Of a stretch of DNA of 64,000 bases, positions 41,965-51,037 are shown in pieces. The stretch lies in the NCBI RefSeq assembly GCF_039534165.1, contig NZ_BAAAUX010000045.1, positions 62,001 to 126,000 of the forward strand, given 5' to 3'. The notes under the pieces were generated by a model that saw only the letters and a program-made list of their open reading frames with translations, was not told the DNA's origin and did not search any database. The DNA comes from Saccharopolyspora_D taberi (lineage in GTDB: Bacteria > Actinomycetota > Actinomycetes > Mycobacteriales > Pseudonocardiaceae). The position numbers were made by a program, and so were the translations under genes. The first letter of the stretch is position 1. Every line of letters starts with the position of its first letter.

Positions 41965-42963
41965 TCAGAGGGTGGTGACCTGGGCGGCGTAGCCGCCGCC
42001 GACGAACTCGGAGGCCATCTCCGCGGTCGGCGCGGCCTCCTGCTCGGCCAGCCACCGCTCGGCGTCGATGGCCGCCGCGCAGCCCGAGCCCGCCGCGGTC
42101 ACGGCCTGGCGGTAGGTCTTGTCGACCAGGTCGCCCGCGGCGAACACACCCGGCAGCCGGGTGTGCGTGGTCGGTGCCTGCACCTGCACGTAACCCTCGT
42201 CGTCGACGTCGACCTGACCGCGCACGAGCTGGCTGCGCGGGTCGTGGCCGATCGCCAGGAACAGGCCGGTCACCGGCAGCTCCGACGCCTCGCCGGTCAC
42301 GGTGTCGGCCAGCTTGACGCCGGACACCTTGCCCTCGCCCTCGACCTCGGTGACCTTGGCGTTGGTGATCCACTTGATCTTCTCGTTGGCCCGCGCGCGC
42401 TCCAGCATGATCTTGGACGCGCGGAACTCCTCGCGGCGGTGCACGATCGTCACCGAGCGGGCGAAGCGGGTCAGGAAGGTCGCCTCCTCCATCGCCGAGT
42501 CCCCGCCACCGACCACGGCGATGTCGTGGTCGCGGAAGAAGAACCCGTCGCAGGTCGCGCAGGCCGACACGCCGTGACCCAGCAGCTCCTCCTCGCCGGG
42601 GACTCCGGTGTAGCGGGCAGCGGCCCCCATGGCCAGGATGATCGCCTTGGCCCGGTAGGTGACGCCGTTGGCGACGACGGTCTTGACCTCGCCCGCCAGT
42701 TCGAGCGACTCGACGTCCTCGGCGCGCAACTCGGCCCCGAAGCGCTCGGCCTGCGACCGCATCTGCTCCATCAGATCCGGCCCCATGATCCCTTCGCGGA
42801 ACCCGGGGTAGTTCTCCACGTCGGTAGTGGTCATGAGCGCGCCGCCGAACTGGCTGCCCTCGAAGACCAGTGGTTCGAGCTCCGCTCGAGCGGCGTACAC
42901 CGCAGCGGTGTAACCGGCCGGGCCGGAGCCCACGATGATCACATTGCGGACGTCGTCAGTCAC
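41965..42963 (-). CDS. trxB: Thioredoxin reductase
   Basis: This 332-residue NADPH-dependent flavoenzyme has the FAD motif GSGPAGYTAAVYAAR, redox pair Cys135-Ala-Thr-Cys138, the NADPH motif GGGDSAMEEA and the C-terminal GVFAAGD. A GTG start follows GGAAGGGGC. A short Ala/Glu-rich tail follows the FAD domain. Confidence 0.98.
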   Translation of the reverse strand: MTDDVRNVIIVGSGPAGYTAAVYAARAELEPLVFEGSQFGGALMTTTDVENYPGFREGIMGPDLMEQMRSQAERFGAELRAEDVESLELAGEVKTVVANGVTYRAKAIILAMGAAARYTGVPGEEELLGHGVSACATCDGFFFRDHDIAVVGGGDSAMEEATFLTRFARSVTIVHRREEFRASKIMLERARANEKIKWITNAKVTEVEGEGKVSGVKLADTVTGEASELPVTGLFLAIGHDPRSQLVRGQVDVDDEGYVQVQAPTTHTRLPGVFAAGDLVDKTYRQAVTAAGSGCAAAIDAERWLAEQEAAPTAEMASEFVGGGYAAQVTTL

Positions 42964-43023
42964 CGTGCCCCTTCCGTATCGCGTCTCCCGCCGCGCCTCG
43001 TTCTGCGCGAACTTATCTGGGTG

Positions 43024-43050
43024 AACGCGATCCTAGGCGGCTCTGTTCCC
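43024..43050 (-). promoter_or_regulatory. SigR/SigH-type promoter of trxBA
   Basis: Read on the minus strand: GGGAAC (43050-43045), 18 bases, GTT (43026-43024). This matches the GGAA(T/C)-N18-GTT consensus of thiol-stress ECF sigma factors. The predicted leader is about 50 bases. Confidence 0.75.
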
Positions 43051-43142
43051 GCACTTTTGGGCCAGTTGGGGCCTGTAGTTGAACTCACCACGCGTGTTGG
43101 GCCGGGTAGCCGACCGGTGACAGCCCGTCAGGAACAGCGAAA

Positions 43143-43168
43143 CGGGCCCGGGGAGCACCCCGGGCCCG
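43143..43168 (-). terminator. Terminator after the anti-sigma gene
   Basis: CGGGCCCGGGG/CCCCGGGCCCG, a perfect 11-bp stem around AGCA, 14 bases after the anti-sigma-factor stop. Confidence 0.88.
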
Positions 43169-43182
43169 CGCAGTGCTGCCGG

Positions 43183-43947
43183 TCAACCGCCGATGGTGGT
43201 GTCCGACATGACGGCCGGGTTGCCCGGGCCGCAGTCGGGGCCGACCGTTAAGAGCCGGAACCGGCCGATCCCGCCGCCTTGCAGGATCAGCAGCTGGCCC
43301 GGTTTGCCGTCGAGCGTGACCTCCCGCGCCCCCATCGGGTTCCCGCTGCGCACGCCGTTGGCCTGGAGGCAGCCGACGAGCTGCTTCGGGTCGGCCAGCG
43401 ACGAGATGTACTGCGGCTTGTCCAGCGCCTCGGAGAACTCCTGCCCCTCCAGCCGGACCTCGCCCTGGAAGGCCAGCGGCGGAGGTCCGCTGGGAGTGCC
43501 CGCAGGCGGCTGCGCCGAGTTGGTGTCGCCCGGCCCGACCAGGCCGCTGGAGAACACCACGATCCCGGCGACCGCGGCGGCTGCTGCCAGGACCCCCGCG
43601 CCCAGCGTGAACCGGCGCCGCCTGCGCTGCTTGGCCGCGGCGAAGTCCACGACCTGGGCCTGCGGCTCGGCGGTCTCCGCCGACCACGCCTTGACCTCCG
43701 CCGCCAGCGCCGCGTCGATCTGCGCCGACACGTCGTCGGGGATCGTCAGCGGCGGCAGGTCGGAGAGGTCGGACGTGGTGGCGTCCAGCGCGGCCAGGAC
43801 CTCCCTGGCCTCCGGGTCCTCCTGGATCTGGACCCGCACCCGGTCCGAGGTCTCCTGGTCGAGCACTCCGGCGTGGAAATCAGCCAGGAGATCCAGGGAC
43901 CACGGTGGGCCCTGCGGCGCCCCCGAGCGCCGTTCTTCGCCACTCAT
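43183..43947 (-). CDS. Anti-sigma factor partner of SigM
   Basis: This 254-residue membrane protein overlaps the sigM stop (ATGA). Residues 1-105 are cytoplasmic and acidic (LADFHAGVLDQETSDRVRVQIQEDPEA). A transmembrane helix lies at about residues 115-135. An external domain with two cysteines follows. It lacks the HxxxCxxC zinc motif of ZAS anti-sigma factors. It matches the position of Rv3912, the SigM anti-sigma factor. Confidence 0.88.
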   Translation of the reverse strand: MSGEERRSGAPQGPPWSLDLLADFHAGVLDQETSDRVRVQIQEDPEAREVLAALDATTSDLSDLPPLTIPDDVSAQIDAALAAEVKAWSAETAEPQAQVVDFAAAKQRRRRRFTLGAGVLAAAAAVAGIVVFSSGLVGPGDTNSAQPPAGTPSGPPPLAFQGEVRLEGQEFSEALDKPQYISSLADPKQLVGCLQANGVRSGNPMGAREVTLDGKPGQLLILQGGGIGRFRLLTVGPDCGPGNPAVMSDTTIGG

Positions 43948-44552
43948 CGTCCCTCCCGTCGACGCATGGCCTTGGCGTCATCTGGGACGTTCGCATCTGC
44001 ACTTGGGTTCCGCAGGTGTCCCAGAAGTTTCGCCAGTTTGGTTCGCCCGCGTGCGCAGCGGCTCTTCACCGTGCCCTCCGCGACTCCGAGCATCGTCGAG
44101 GTCTCCGCGACCGAGTAGCCCTCGACGTCGACCAGCACGATCGCAGCCCGCTGGTCCTCGGGTAATTCGGCGAGCGCGTCCTGCACCGCCATCCGGGTGT
44201 CCTGCTCGGCCATGGCGTCGCGGGGCACCGCGGGTTCGGCGGGTCCGGTGTCGGGCAGCGGGACCGTCGGCCTGGCCTGGCGGCGCCGGATGCGGTCCAG
44301 GCAGGCGTTCACCACGATGCGGTGCAACCACGTGGTGACCTGCGATTCGGCACGGAATGACGAGGCGTTTCGGAAAGCCGAGATCATCGCGTCCTGCAGC
44401 GCATCCGCCGCTTCCTCGTGGTCGCGCATCGTGCGCAGCGCCACCGCCCACAGCCGGTCGCGATGCCGGCGGAAGAGTTCGGAGAACGCGTGCGGATCTC
44501 CGTTGGTGTGCGCCGCGATGAGGTCGGCGTCCGTTCTGACGGGGACAGACAC
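43944..44552 (-). CDS. sigM: ECF RNA polymerase sigma factor SigM
   Basis: This 202-residue sigma factor has region 2 at about residues 10-80 (HAFSELFRRHRDRLWAVALR, DALQDAMISAFR) and region 4 at about 118-175 (LPEDQRAAIVLVDVEGYSVAETSTMLGVAEGTVKSR). A GTG start lies next to a 14-base dyad (44554-44567) and lacks a clear ribosome site. Gene order MurJ-sigM-anti-sigma-trxB-trxA-cwlM matches mycobacteria. Confidence 0.95.
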   Translation of the reverse strand: MSVPVRTDADLIAAHTNGDPHAFSELFRRHRDRLWAVALRTMRDHEEAADALQDAMISAFRNASSFRAESQVTTWLHRIVVNACLDRIRRRQARPTVPLPDTGPAEPAVPRDAMAEQDTRMAVQDALAELPEDQRAAIVLVDVEGYSVAETSTMLGVAEGTVKSRCARGRTKLAKLLGHLRNPSADANVPDDAKAMRRREGR

Positions 44553-44609
44553 GGTAGAGCACTCTACTGACCACGCAGCGGTGCACCGCCGCCCGCGTGC
44601 AGACTGATA

Positions 44610-46175
44610 TCAGCCGGTAACGGTGACCTCGTTGATCTGCGCGCCGAACTTCCCGCCGTTGCCGTTGAGCTTGGTCAGGATGACCAGGATCTGCTTGGTC
44701 TGACCGGACATCCGGATCTCGATCGGGGTGTCGCCCGCCCGCAGATCGGCCGATCCGATCAGCTGACCGCCGGTGGCACTCGGCGCGCCCTCGACGGTGC
44801 GGATCTCGACGTGCGCCCCCGCGCTCTGCGAGTTGATCACGATCTCGCGCAGCGTGGCGGGGCGTTCCAGGTCGAGCACCGCGCCGGTGCCGTTGCTGAT
44901 GCCGCCCGGCCCGAGCTGCTGGAAGTAGTCGAAGGTCCGCCAGTCGGTCGCCGGGTCCCCGTCGTAGAGGTTCTTGACCCGGTTCGGCGCGTCGGCTTCC
45001 CCGTTGGTGTTGTAGGAGGAACCGCCGGTGATCCCGATCGGCGTCGGCTCCGCGGGCGGCTGGCCGGGCTGCCCGGCCTGGTCGCTGTTCGGGTCGGTGA
45101 CGACCTGGCTGTTGCCGGTGTCGCGCTCGTTCTGGGTGAACATCCCGATCAGCCCGGTGGCCAGCCAGCCGACGACCAGCAGGGTCGCGAACGCGAGCAC
45201 CCCGACGCTGATCATCAGCTTCTTGCGCTTGGCCTGGTCGGGCTTGGGGTCCTCGGTGCGCCAGACCTCGTTCTCGCCCTTGGTCGCGGTGGCCGCCTGG
45301 TCGGCCGCGGCGGCGGACTCGAAGGTCGCGTGCTGCTCCAGGACGCGCAGCACCGCGGCGCCGGTGCGGACACCGCCGGTGGTGCCGGTCGAGTCCGGGC
45401 TGCCGAGCGCGCGGACCGCGACGGTGGACAGCTCCAGCGGGACGGTCGGCCGCAGCGTGCGCGGGGAGACGATCGTGCCGTCCGGGCCGGTCGGTGCCGT
45501 CGGCACGCCCTCCGGTCCGTCCGGAAGCGCCCACCTGCCGGTCAGCAGCAGGTACAGCGCCGCGCCGAGCCCGCGGACGTCCTCGCTGGAGGTCGCCTTG
45601 GCCAGCGGACCGGGGAAGGCCATCCGGATCTCGCCGTCCGGGGTGACCCGGATGCGCTGCGGGTGGTCGGCGCCGAGCACCAGGCCGGCGTGGTGCGCCG
45701 CCTCGACGGCCGCGGCCAGCGGCTGGAGCAGGCGGGCCGCGGTGCCGGGCGGCAGCGGGCCCTCGGCGATCAGGTCGAGCAGGTCGGTGCCGTGGGTCCA
45801 CTCGGCGATCACCACGCCGAGCACGCCCTGCGGATCACCGGGCGACTGCGTGACGACGTCGAGCACCCGCGCGACGCCGACGTGGTTGAAGGTGCTGGCG
45901 TGCATCGCGCGTTCCAGGGTGCGGCGCGCGTTGCCGGAGGCCTCCGAGTCGGAGCGGTCGCCGACGAGGATCGTCAGCGCGACGTCGCGGCCGAGCACCC
46001 CGTCCTTCGCGCGCCACAGCTGCGCGTCGCAGCGGGGATCTGTGCCGACCTGCGCCAGCAGCCGGTAACGCCCATGGTCCAACACGGAACCGGGAGTGAG
46101 GCCCTGTTCCTTGCCCTCGCTCCCGGCGATGTCCTCGCGTTCCGGCGCCACCTGCTCGGTCGGTTTGCTGGTCAC
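44610..46175 (-). CDS. MurJ-associated pseudokinase (MviN C-terminal equivalent), separate gene
   Basis: This protein of about 521 residues corresponds to the C-terminal half of mycobacterial MviN (Rv3910). The kinase-like domain (about residues 30-270) lacks the HRD and DFG motifs. A transmembrane helix lies at about residues 320-342. An external discoidin-like domain follows (LYDGDPATDWRTFDYF). The GTG near 46175 follows GAGAGGGAAG; a GTG at 46232 would add 19 residues. In mycobacteria PknB phosphorylates this domain and FhaA binds it. Confidence 0.9.
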   Translation of the reverse strand: MTSKPTEQVAPEREDIAGSEGKEQGLTPGSVLDHGRYRLLAQVGTDPRCDAQLWRAKDGVLGRDVALTILVGDRSDSEASGNARRTLERAMHASTFNHVGVARVLDVVTQSPGDPQGVLGVVIAEWTHGTDLLDLIAEGPLPPGTAARLLQPLAAAVEAAHHAGLVLGADHPQRIRVTPDGEIRMAFPGPLAKATSSEDVRGLGAALYLLLTGRWALPDGPEGVPTAPTGPDGTIVSPRTLRPTVPLELSTVAVRALGSPDSTGTTGGVRTGAAVLRVLEQHATFESAAAADQAATATKGENEVWRTEDPKPDQAKRKKLMISVGVLAFATLLVVGWLATGLIGMFTQNERDTGNSQVVTDPNSDQAGQPGQPPAEPTPIGITGGSSYNTNGEADAPNRVKNLYDGDPATDWRTFDYFQQLGPGGISNGTGAVLDLERPATLREIVINSQSAGAHVEIRTVEGAPSATGGQLIGSADLRAGDTPIEIRMSGQTKQILVILTKLNGNGGKFGAQINEVTVTG

Positions 46176-46271
46176 CTTCCCTCTCCCGCTCCTTCCGGTC
46201 CAGCCGGGGGCACCTGACACCCCCTCCCCCACGAAAGGAGACTTCCCGTTCGAGGGTACGTGACGCGGAAC

Positions 46272-48080
46272 CTATCGACGACGCAGCAAACCGGTAAGCC
46301 GCCCGATCGCGGGCTGGAGTTCGGCCACCCGCAGCACCCACATCAGCCCGAAGATCGCCGCGAGCGCGATCACGCTGCCGAGGACGGACTGGAGCCAGCC
46401 GGTCCCGGGCCCGGCCGGGCCGGGCACGATCGCGTCGATGCCGACCGCGGCGAGCCAGCCCAGCGCACCGCCGACGACCGAGGCGACCAGGGTTTTGCCG
46501 AGTGTGACGAGGAAACGCCTGCTGCCCAGCGGTCCGATCCGGTGCCGCAGCCAGACCTCGCCGACCAGCCAGCCGACCACGAAGCTGGCCGAGTTGATGA
46601 TCGTCAGCGCGGCGAGCACCTGCACCGGCGTCTCCAGCGATGTCGACCACAGCGACAGCGGGATCTTGAACGCCGTCATGATCACCATGATCAGCGTGGG
46701 CGTGCGCGCGTCCTTCATCGCGTAGAACACGCGCATCTGCATCATCGTGATCGCGTACGGCAGGACGCCGAAAGCCGAAAGCGCCAGCCCCAGGCCGATT
46801 TCGTCGACGTCGCCCGCGCTCTCCCCGAAACCGAGCAGCGCAAGCACCATCGGCGTGCCCAGCGCGCACATCACCGCGCTGATCGGCAGCAGCGTGACGG
46901 TGGACAGCCGGTTGCCCAGCGAGAGGTCGTCGATGACGCGCTGGTGGTCGCCGTCGGCCGCCGCCGAGCTCATCCGCGGCAGGATCGCGGTCATCACCGA
47001 GAAGCCGATCACGCCGTAGGGCAGCTGGAGCAGCATCCAGACGGTGTTGTACATCGCCCAGGTGCCGGAGCTGGTGCCCGCCTTGCTCATCGCCATCAGG
47101 CCGAGCTGGCTGATGCCGACGTAGGCGATCATCCACAGCGCCAGGCCGCCGAACTCGGTCAGCCGCCGGTCCCAGCCCCAGCGCCAGCGGAACCGGATGC
47201 CGGTCCGGCGCAGCGCCGGGATCTGGATCAGCGCCTGCGCCACCACGCCGAGCGTCACGCCGATGCCCAGCAGCATCGTCTGCGACGCGGGCCACCGCGC
47301 CGGGTCGATCACCAGCTCGCCCGGCTGCAGCCACAGGACCGCGATGGTCGCGATGACGACCAGGTTGTTGACCACCGGCGCCCACGCCGGCGGGCTGAAG
47401 ATCTCCTTGGACTGCAGGATCGCGCTGATCAGCGCGCTGATCCCGTAGAAGAAGATCTGCGGCAGCAGGAAGTAGGCGAAGGCGGTGGCCAGCTCGGGGT
47501 TGCCCTTGTCCTCGCCGGAGGCGTAGAGCGCGACCAGCCAGGACGCCCCGATCACCGACAGCACGGTGCCGATCCCCAGCACCACCACCGAGATGCTGAG
47601 CAGCCGCTGCACGTACGCCTCGCCGCCGTCGGCGTCGGACTTGCCCGCCCGCACCAGCACCGGAACGATCACGCTGGTCAGCACGCCGCCGATGAGGAAC
47701 TCGAAGATGCTGTTCGGCAGGTTGTTGGCGACGGTGAACGAGCTGTTGACCACGCCGACGCCGATCGTCCAGCCCAGCATCAGCTTCCACAGGAAGCCGG
47801 TGATCCGGCTGATCAGGGTGGCGATCGCCATCGAACCGCTGGAGCGCAGCAGCGAGGACTTGCGGCCCGGCGAGACCGGGCGGATCACCTGCGTCTGCTC
47901 CGCCGCCTGCTCGGCGGCCTGGTCCATGCCCGGCTCGGGCACCACCGCCGGGATCGGCTGGGTCGGCGCGGCGTGCCAGCCGCGCTCGGCCTGCGGCGGG
48001 GCCGGCCTGCGCTGGATCGGCCTGGTCGGGTGCTCGGATGGGTGCACCCGGCGTGCGGGGTGTCCCCGGTCTCGGTTCAC
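46272..48080 (-). CDS. murJ: Lipid II flippase MurJ (MviN)
   Basis: This 602-residue protein has a 75-residue Pro/Gln-rich cytoplasmic N-terminus. About fourteen transmembrane helices of the MOP superfamily follow (SMAIATLISRITGFLWK, NLPNSIFEFLIGGVLTSVIVPVL). It ends after the last helix with GLLRRR, so the pseudokinase fused to it in mycobacteria is absent here and encoded by the next gene. Confidence 0.96.
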   Translation of the reverse strand: MNRDRGHPARRVHPSEHPTRPIQRRPAPPQAERGWHAAPTQPIPAVVPEPGMDQAAEQAAEQTQVIRPVSPGRKSSLLRSSGSMAIATLISRITGFLWKLMLGWTIGVGVVNSSFTVANNLPNSIFEFLIGGVLTSVIVPVLVRAGKSDADGGEAYVQRLLSISVVVLGIGTVLSVIGASWLVALYASGEDKGNPELATAFAYFLLPQIFFYGISALISAILQSKEIFSPPAWAPVVNNLVVIATIAVLWLQPGELVIDPARWPASQTMLLGIGVTLGVVAQALIQIPALRRTGIRFRWRWGWDRRLTEFGGLALWMIAYVGISQLGLMAMSKAGTSSGTWAMYNTVWMLLQLPYGVIGFSVMTAILPRMSSAAADGDHQRVIDDLSLGNRLSTVTLLPISAVMCALGTPMVLALLGFGESAGDVDEIGLGLALSAFGVLPYAITMMQMRVFYAMKDARTPTLIMVIMTAFKIPLSLWSTSLETPVQVLAALTIINSASFVVGWLVGEVWLRHRIGPLGSRRFLVTLGKTLVASVVGGALGWLAAVGIDAIVPGPAGPGTGWLQSVLGSVIALAAIFGLMWVLRVAELQPAIGRLTGLLRRR

Positions 48081-48148
48081 CAGCTCAGTCCTTCACTCAC
48101 CGGGCACCGCGTCGCGCGGCCCGAGGGGCGCCTAACCCGAACAGGATG

Positions 48149-50347
48149 TCAGCTCGAACCTCGGTCGCTGTCGGTGGTGGTGAGCGGAGTGGCCTCCGAC
48201 TCGATGGCCGGGGGCTGCGCGGCGGCGCGGTTGCGGCGGATCCGGTTGCGCAGCCTGCGCAGGATCCGCAGCGAGGACAGCACGATCAGCAGCGCCGCGG
48301 CGACGATCGTGATCACCATCGTCACCGGCCCGTAGGTCCCCGCGTCGAACCGCATCCGCTGCGGCGGCCCGAGTTCGGTGCCCGCCGGCGTGGTGACGTG
48401 GACGTCGACGCTGAACGTGCCCGAGCGCTGCACCTCGGTCGGCACGTAGAAGGTGCGGCGCCCCTGCGCCGGGATCCGCAGCACGCCCAGGTCGCGGGTG
48501 ATGATGCCGGGGGTGTGCGGGATGCGGAACGCGATGCTCACCTGGATCGGCAGTTCGTTGCTGACGGTGAGCGGGATGTGCGCCTGGGCCTCCGACAGCG
48601 CGATCTTGGTGTTGCCCTCCTCCAGCCGGACCCTCGACAGCTGGCCGGACAGCGTGCGGGCACCGTTGCCGACCCAGAACCGGGCCGCTTCGGGGTTTCC
48701 CCGCCAGGCGCTGGAGGCCCCGCGCAGCAGCGCGTCGCGCAGCGGGTTGGTGACCTCGGCGGGCGCGATGTTGACCGAGCGCTCCACGTCCGACGACAGG
48801 AACAGGTCGCCGACCTTGAAGTTCTCCCGCGCGAGCTCGTCGAGCACCCGGCGCGGGATCTCCCGCGCGGCCGACTCGACCGGATAGCTGAGGTCGGCCT
48901 CGGGCAGGGCGGCCCCGCCGGCCTCGGACAGCGCTGTCGGCTGGAGGAACCCGGCCGCGGTCAGCTGCTGCATACCGCTCAGCAGGCCGCGGACGTCGTC
49001 GCCGCGGACGTTCCACCGCCGCGGCGGGGTGATCACCGAGTGCCCGGCAGGCGCGTTGCTCGCGCGGAACGCGAGCGCGCCCAGCGCGTCCTGCGTCCTC
49101 GCCGAGCCGCCGACCGGCGGCGACATCTCGGTCGTCTCGCGCGGGGTGTCGCGCAGCGGGTCCAGCGCGGACGCGGCCAGCGGGTCGACGGTGAGCGCGG
49201 TCAGGTTGCTGCCGCGCACCTTCGCGGGCGCGGGGCCGCCCAGCGCCTCCGGGCGGAGCAGGGTGGTGGTGATCCCGGTCCCGGCGAGCTGACCGGCGGC
49301 GGGCTGGTCGAGCGCGCCCTCGATCGGCCAGAGCACGTCCTTGCGCGGTTCGACGCCGAGCAGGTCCGCGATCAGCAGCGAGCTTCCCTCCAGCGAACCC
49401 TTGATCAGGTCCGGCAGCCCGGCCCGCCCCAGCGCCACCACGTCGGCGTCGCTGTAGGGCAGCGGGATGACGCAGCGGCCCGAGACCGCGGACCTCAGCT
49501 TGCCCAGCCACAGCCGCGCCGCGCCGGAACCGATGCCCTCCACGGCGCCGCCGTTGGGCTGCTGCACGTCGTAGCCGCCCTGCATCGCCTCGACCGTGGC
49601 CAGCAGGTCGGGGTCGACGGCGAAGCACAGCGCGCTGCCGAGCGGTGATCCGGGACCGGCGCCGTCCTCGACCGCCTGCACCAGTTCGTAGAGCCGCCCG
49701 CCGGGCGCGAGCGATGCCGAGAGCAGGTCGTCGATCAGCACCGGGCGGCTGCCCGGGCCGCCGCCGCGGGTCATCCGCGGGTAGTCGACGACCGGGATGA
49801 CCAGGGTCGACGGCGTCGGCTTGGGCGGGCGGACCGGTGCGGCGCCCGGGGTGGCCAGCACCGGGAGCAGGAAGTGCTCCTCGGCGATCCGGGCGCGTCC
49901 GCCGGACCCCGGCTTGCCGTTGATGTTGACCAGCAGCGGGTAGACCCCCGGCGAGCTGATCTGCAGCGAGTTCGGCCCGTTGAACGGCACCCGCAGCTCG
50001 AACGGCAGCCGCTGGCCGGGCGCGAGGCTGTCGATGATCGGGGTGAAGTTCGGGTCGGTGACGGTCGAGGGGGTCTCGCGGATCGCCTGCTGGGCGGCGG
50101 ACTCGGTGGACACCGGGTTGCCGCGCTGGATCCGCGCCTCGACGTCGTCGATCCGGCGGTCGCCGGTGTTGGTCAGCGTCCCGGTGACCGTGACCTCACC
50201 GGGCGCTCCGCCCTCGACCACAGCTGGTGTGATCTTGCTCACTTCGAGCAGCGTCTGCTGGGCGGCGGGCTGCGCGCTCGCCGCAGGCGGCAGCGCGATC
50301 GCGCCCAGCATCAGCACCGCGACCACGGCGGCTAGCAGAAACCTCAC
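48149..50347 (-). CDS. DUF6049 family secreted, membrane-anchored protein (Rv3909-like)
   Basis: This 732-residue protein has a signal peptide (residues 1-25, ending ASA), a large external region with Ig-like strands, and one C-terminal transmembrane helix at about 668-692 followed by a basic cytoplasmic tail (RRLRNRIRRNRAAA). The GTG start overlaps the NUDIX stop. It is always found next to murJ in actinobacteria, so a cell-envelope role is likely, but none is proven. Confidence 0.88.
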   Translation of the reverse strand: MRFLLAAVVAVLMLGAIALPPAASAQPAAQQTLLEVSKITPAVVEGGAPGEVTVTGTLTNTGDRRIDDVEARIQRGNPVSTESAAQQAIRETPSTVTDPNFTPIIDSLAPGQRLPFELRVPFNGPNSLQISSPGVYPLLVNINGKPGSGGRARIAEEHFLLPVLATPGAAPVRPPKPTPSTLVIPVVDYPRMTRGGGPGSRPVLIDDLLSASLAPGGRLYELVQAVEDGAGPGSPLGSALCFAVDPDLLATVEAMQGGYDVQQPNGGAVEGIGSGAARLWLGKLRSAVSGRCVIPLPYSDADVVALGRAGLPDLIKGSLEGSSLLIADLLGVEPRKDVLWPIEGALDQPAAGQLAGTGITTTLLRPEALGGPAPAKVRGSNLTALTVDPLAASALDPLRDTPRETTEMSPPVGGSARTQDALGALAFRASNAPAGHSVITPPRRWNVRGDDVRGLLSGMQQLTAAGFLQPTALSEAGGAALPEADLSYPVESAAREIPRRVLDELARENFKVGDLFLSSDVERSVNIAPAEVTNPLRDALLRGASSAWRGNPEAARFWVGNGARTLSGQLSRVRLEEGNTKIALSEAQAHIPLTVSNELPIQVSIAFRIPHTPGIITRDLGVLRIPAQGRRTFYVPTEVQRSGTFSVDVHVTTPAGTELGPPQRMRFDAGTYGPVTMVITIVAAALLIVLSSLRILRRLRNRIRRNRAAAQPPAIESEATPLTTTDSDRGSS

Positions 50348-50901
50348 GCCGGCTCCGTCCCACTGCCACGCACCGGCCGGGGCGCCAGGTCCCCGGCCGC
50401 GATGTCGGTCGCGCCGTCCAGCAGGGTCAGCGCCCGTCGCACCAGCCGCCGTTCGTCGGCGTAGGCCAGCACCCCGTCCAGTTCACCAAGCGGCACCCAC
50501 GCCACCTCGGTGACCTCCACGTCCTCGTCGGAAAGCTCACCGCCCACCGCTTCCATGAGGAAGTGGTGCACGGTCTTGTGCACGCGTCGATTGCCCGCGA
50601 CGAACCAGTAGTCGATCATGCCGATCGGAGCAACCACGCGGCCGGTTATCCCAGTCTCCTCGGCGACCTCGCGCACCGCGGTCTGCTCCGGACTCTCGCC
50701 CACCTCGATGTGGCCCTTCGGCAGCGACCACAGCAGCCGCCCCTTGCGATCGAGCCTCCCGATGATGGCAGCGAGCTCCTGGCCGCCGTCGACCACCAGC
50801 CCACCGGCCGAAGTCTCGTCGACCGTCCGCAGCCGCCGGCGCCGGCGCCGGTTCCGACGCCCCGGCTGGGTACCGCCGGAGCGGCCGGGCGACGGGGGCA
50901 T
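50344..50901 (-). CDS. NUDIX hydrolase (MutT4-like)
   Basis: This 185-residue protein has a complete Nudix box, GHIEVGESPEQTAVREVAEETGI (shown here only as G-x5-E-x7-REVAEETGI), at about residues 63-85. The first 25 residues are very Arg-rich. Substrate likely a nucleoside diphosphate derivative; not identifiable. It diverges from pcnA. Confidence 0.9.
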   Translation of the reverse strand: MPPSPGRSGGTQPGRRNRRRRRRLRTVDETSAGGLVVDGGQELAAIIGRLDRKGRLLWSLPKGHIEVGESPEQTAVREVAEETGITGRVVAPIGMIDYWFVAGNRRVHKTVHHFLMEAVGGELSDEDVEVTEVAWVPLGELDGVLAYADERRLVRRALTLLDGATDIAAGDLAPRPVRGSGTEPA

Positions 50902-51037
50902 GCCGCCGATGGTAGTGCGGACACCGTGCGGCCCGGCGGTGCACCGCGTGCGGCGCGCGGCCTGTCACCCGACCCCGTGCGGATCTCCGGCGGGCACCGG
51001 GGCTCGCCGCGCTGAGCAGTAGATACCCTGGACAGCT

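Noticed and set aside
44554..44567. GTAGAG/CTCTAC dyad before sigM as a proven operator
   Set aside because: It is only 14 bases and lies where a ribosome site should be; there is not enough evidence for a regulator site.
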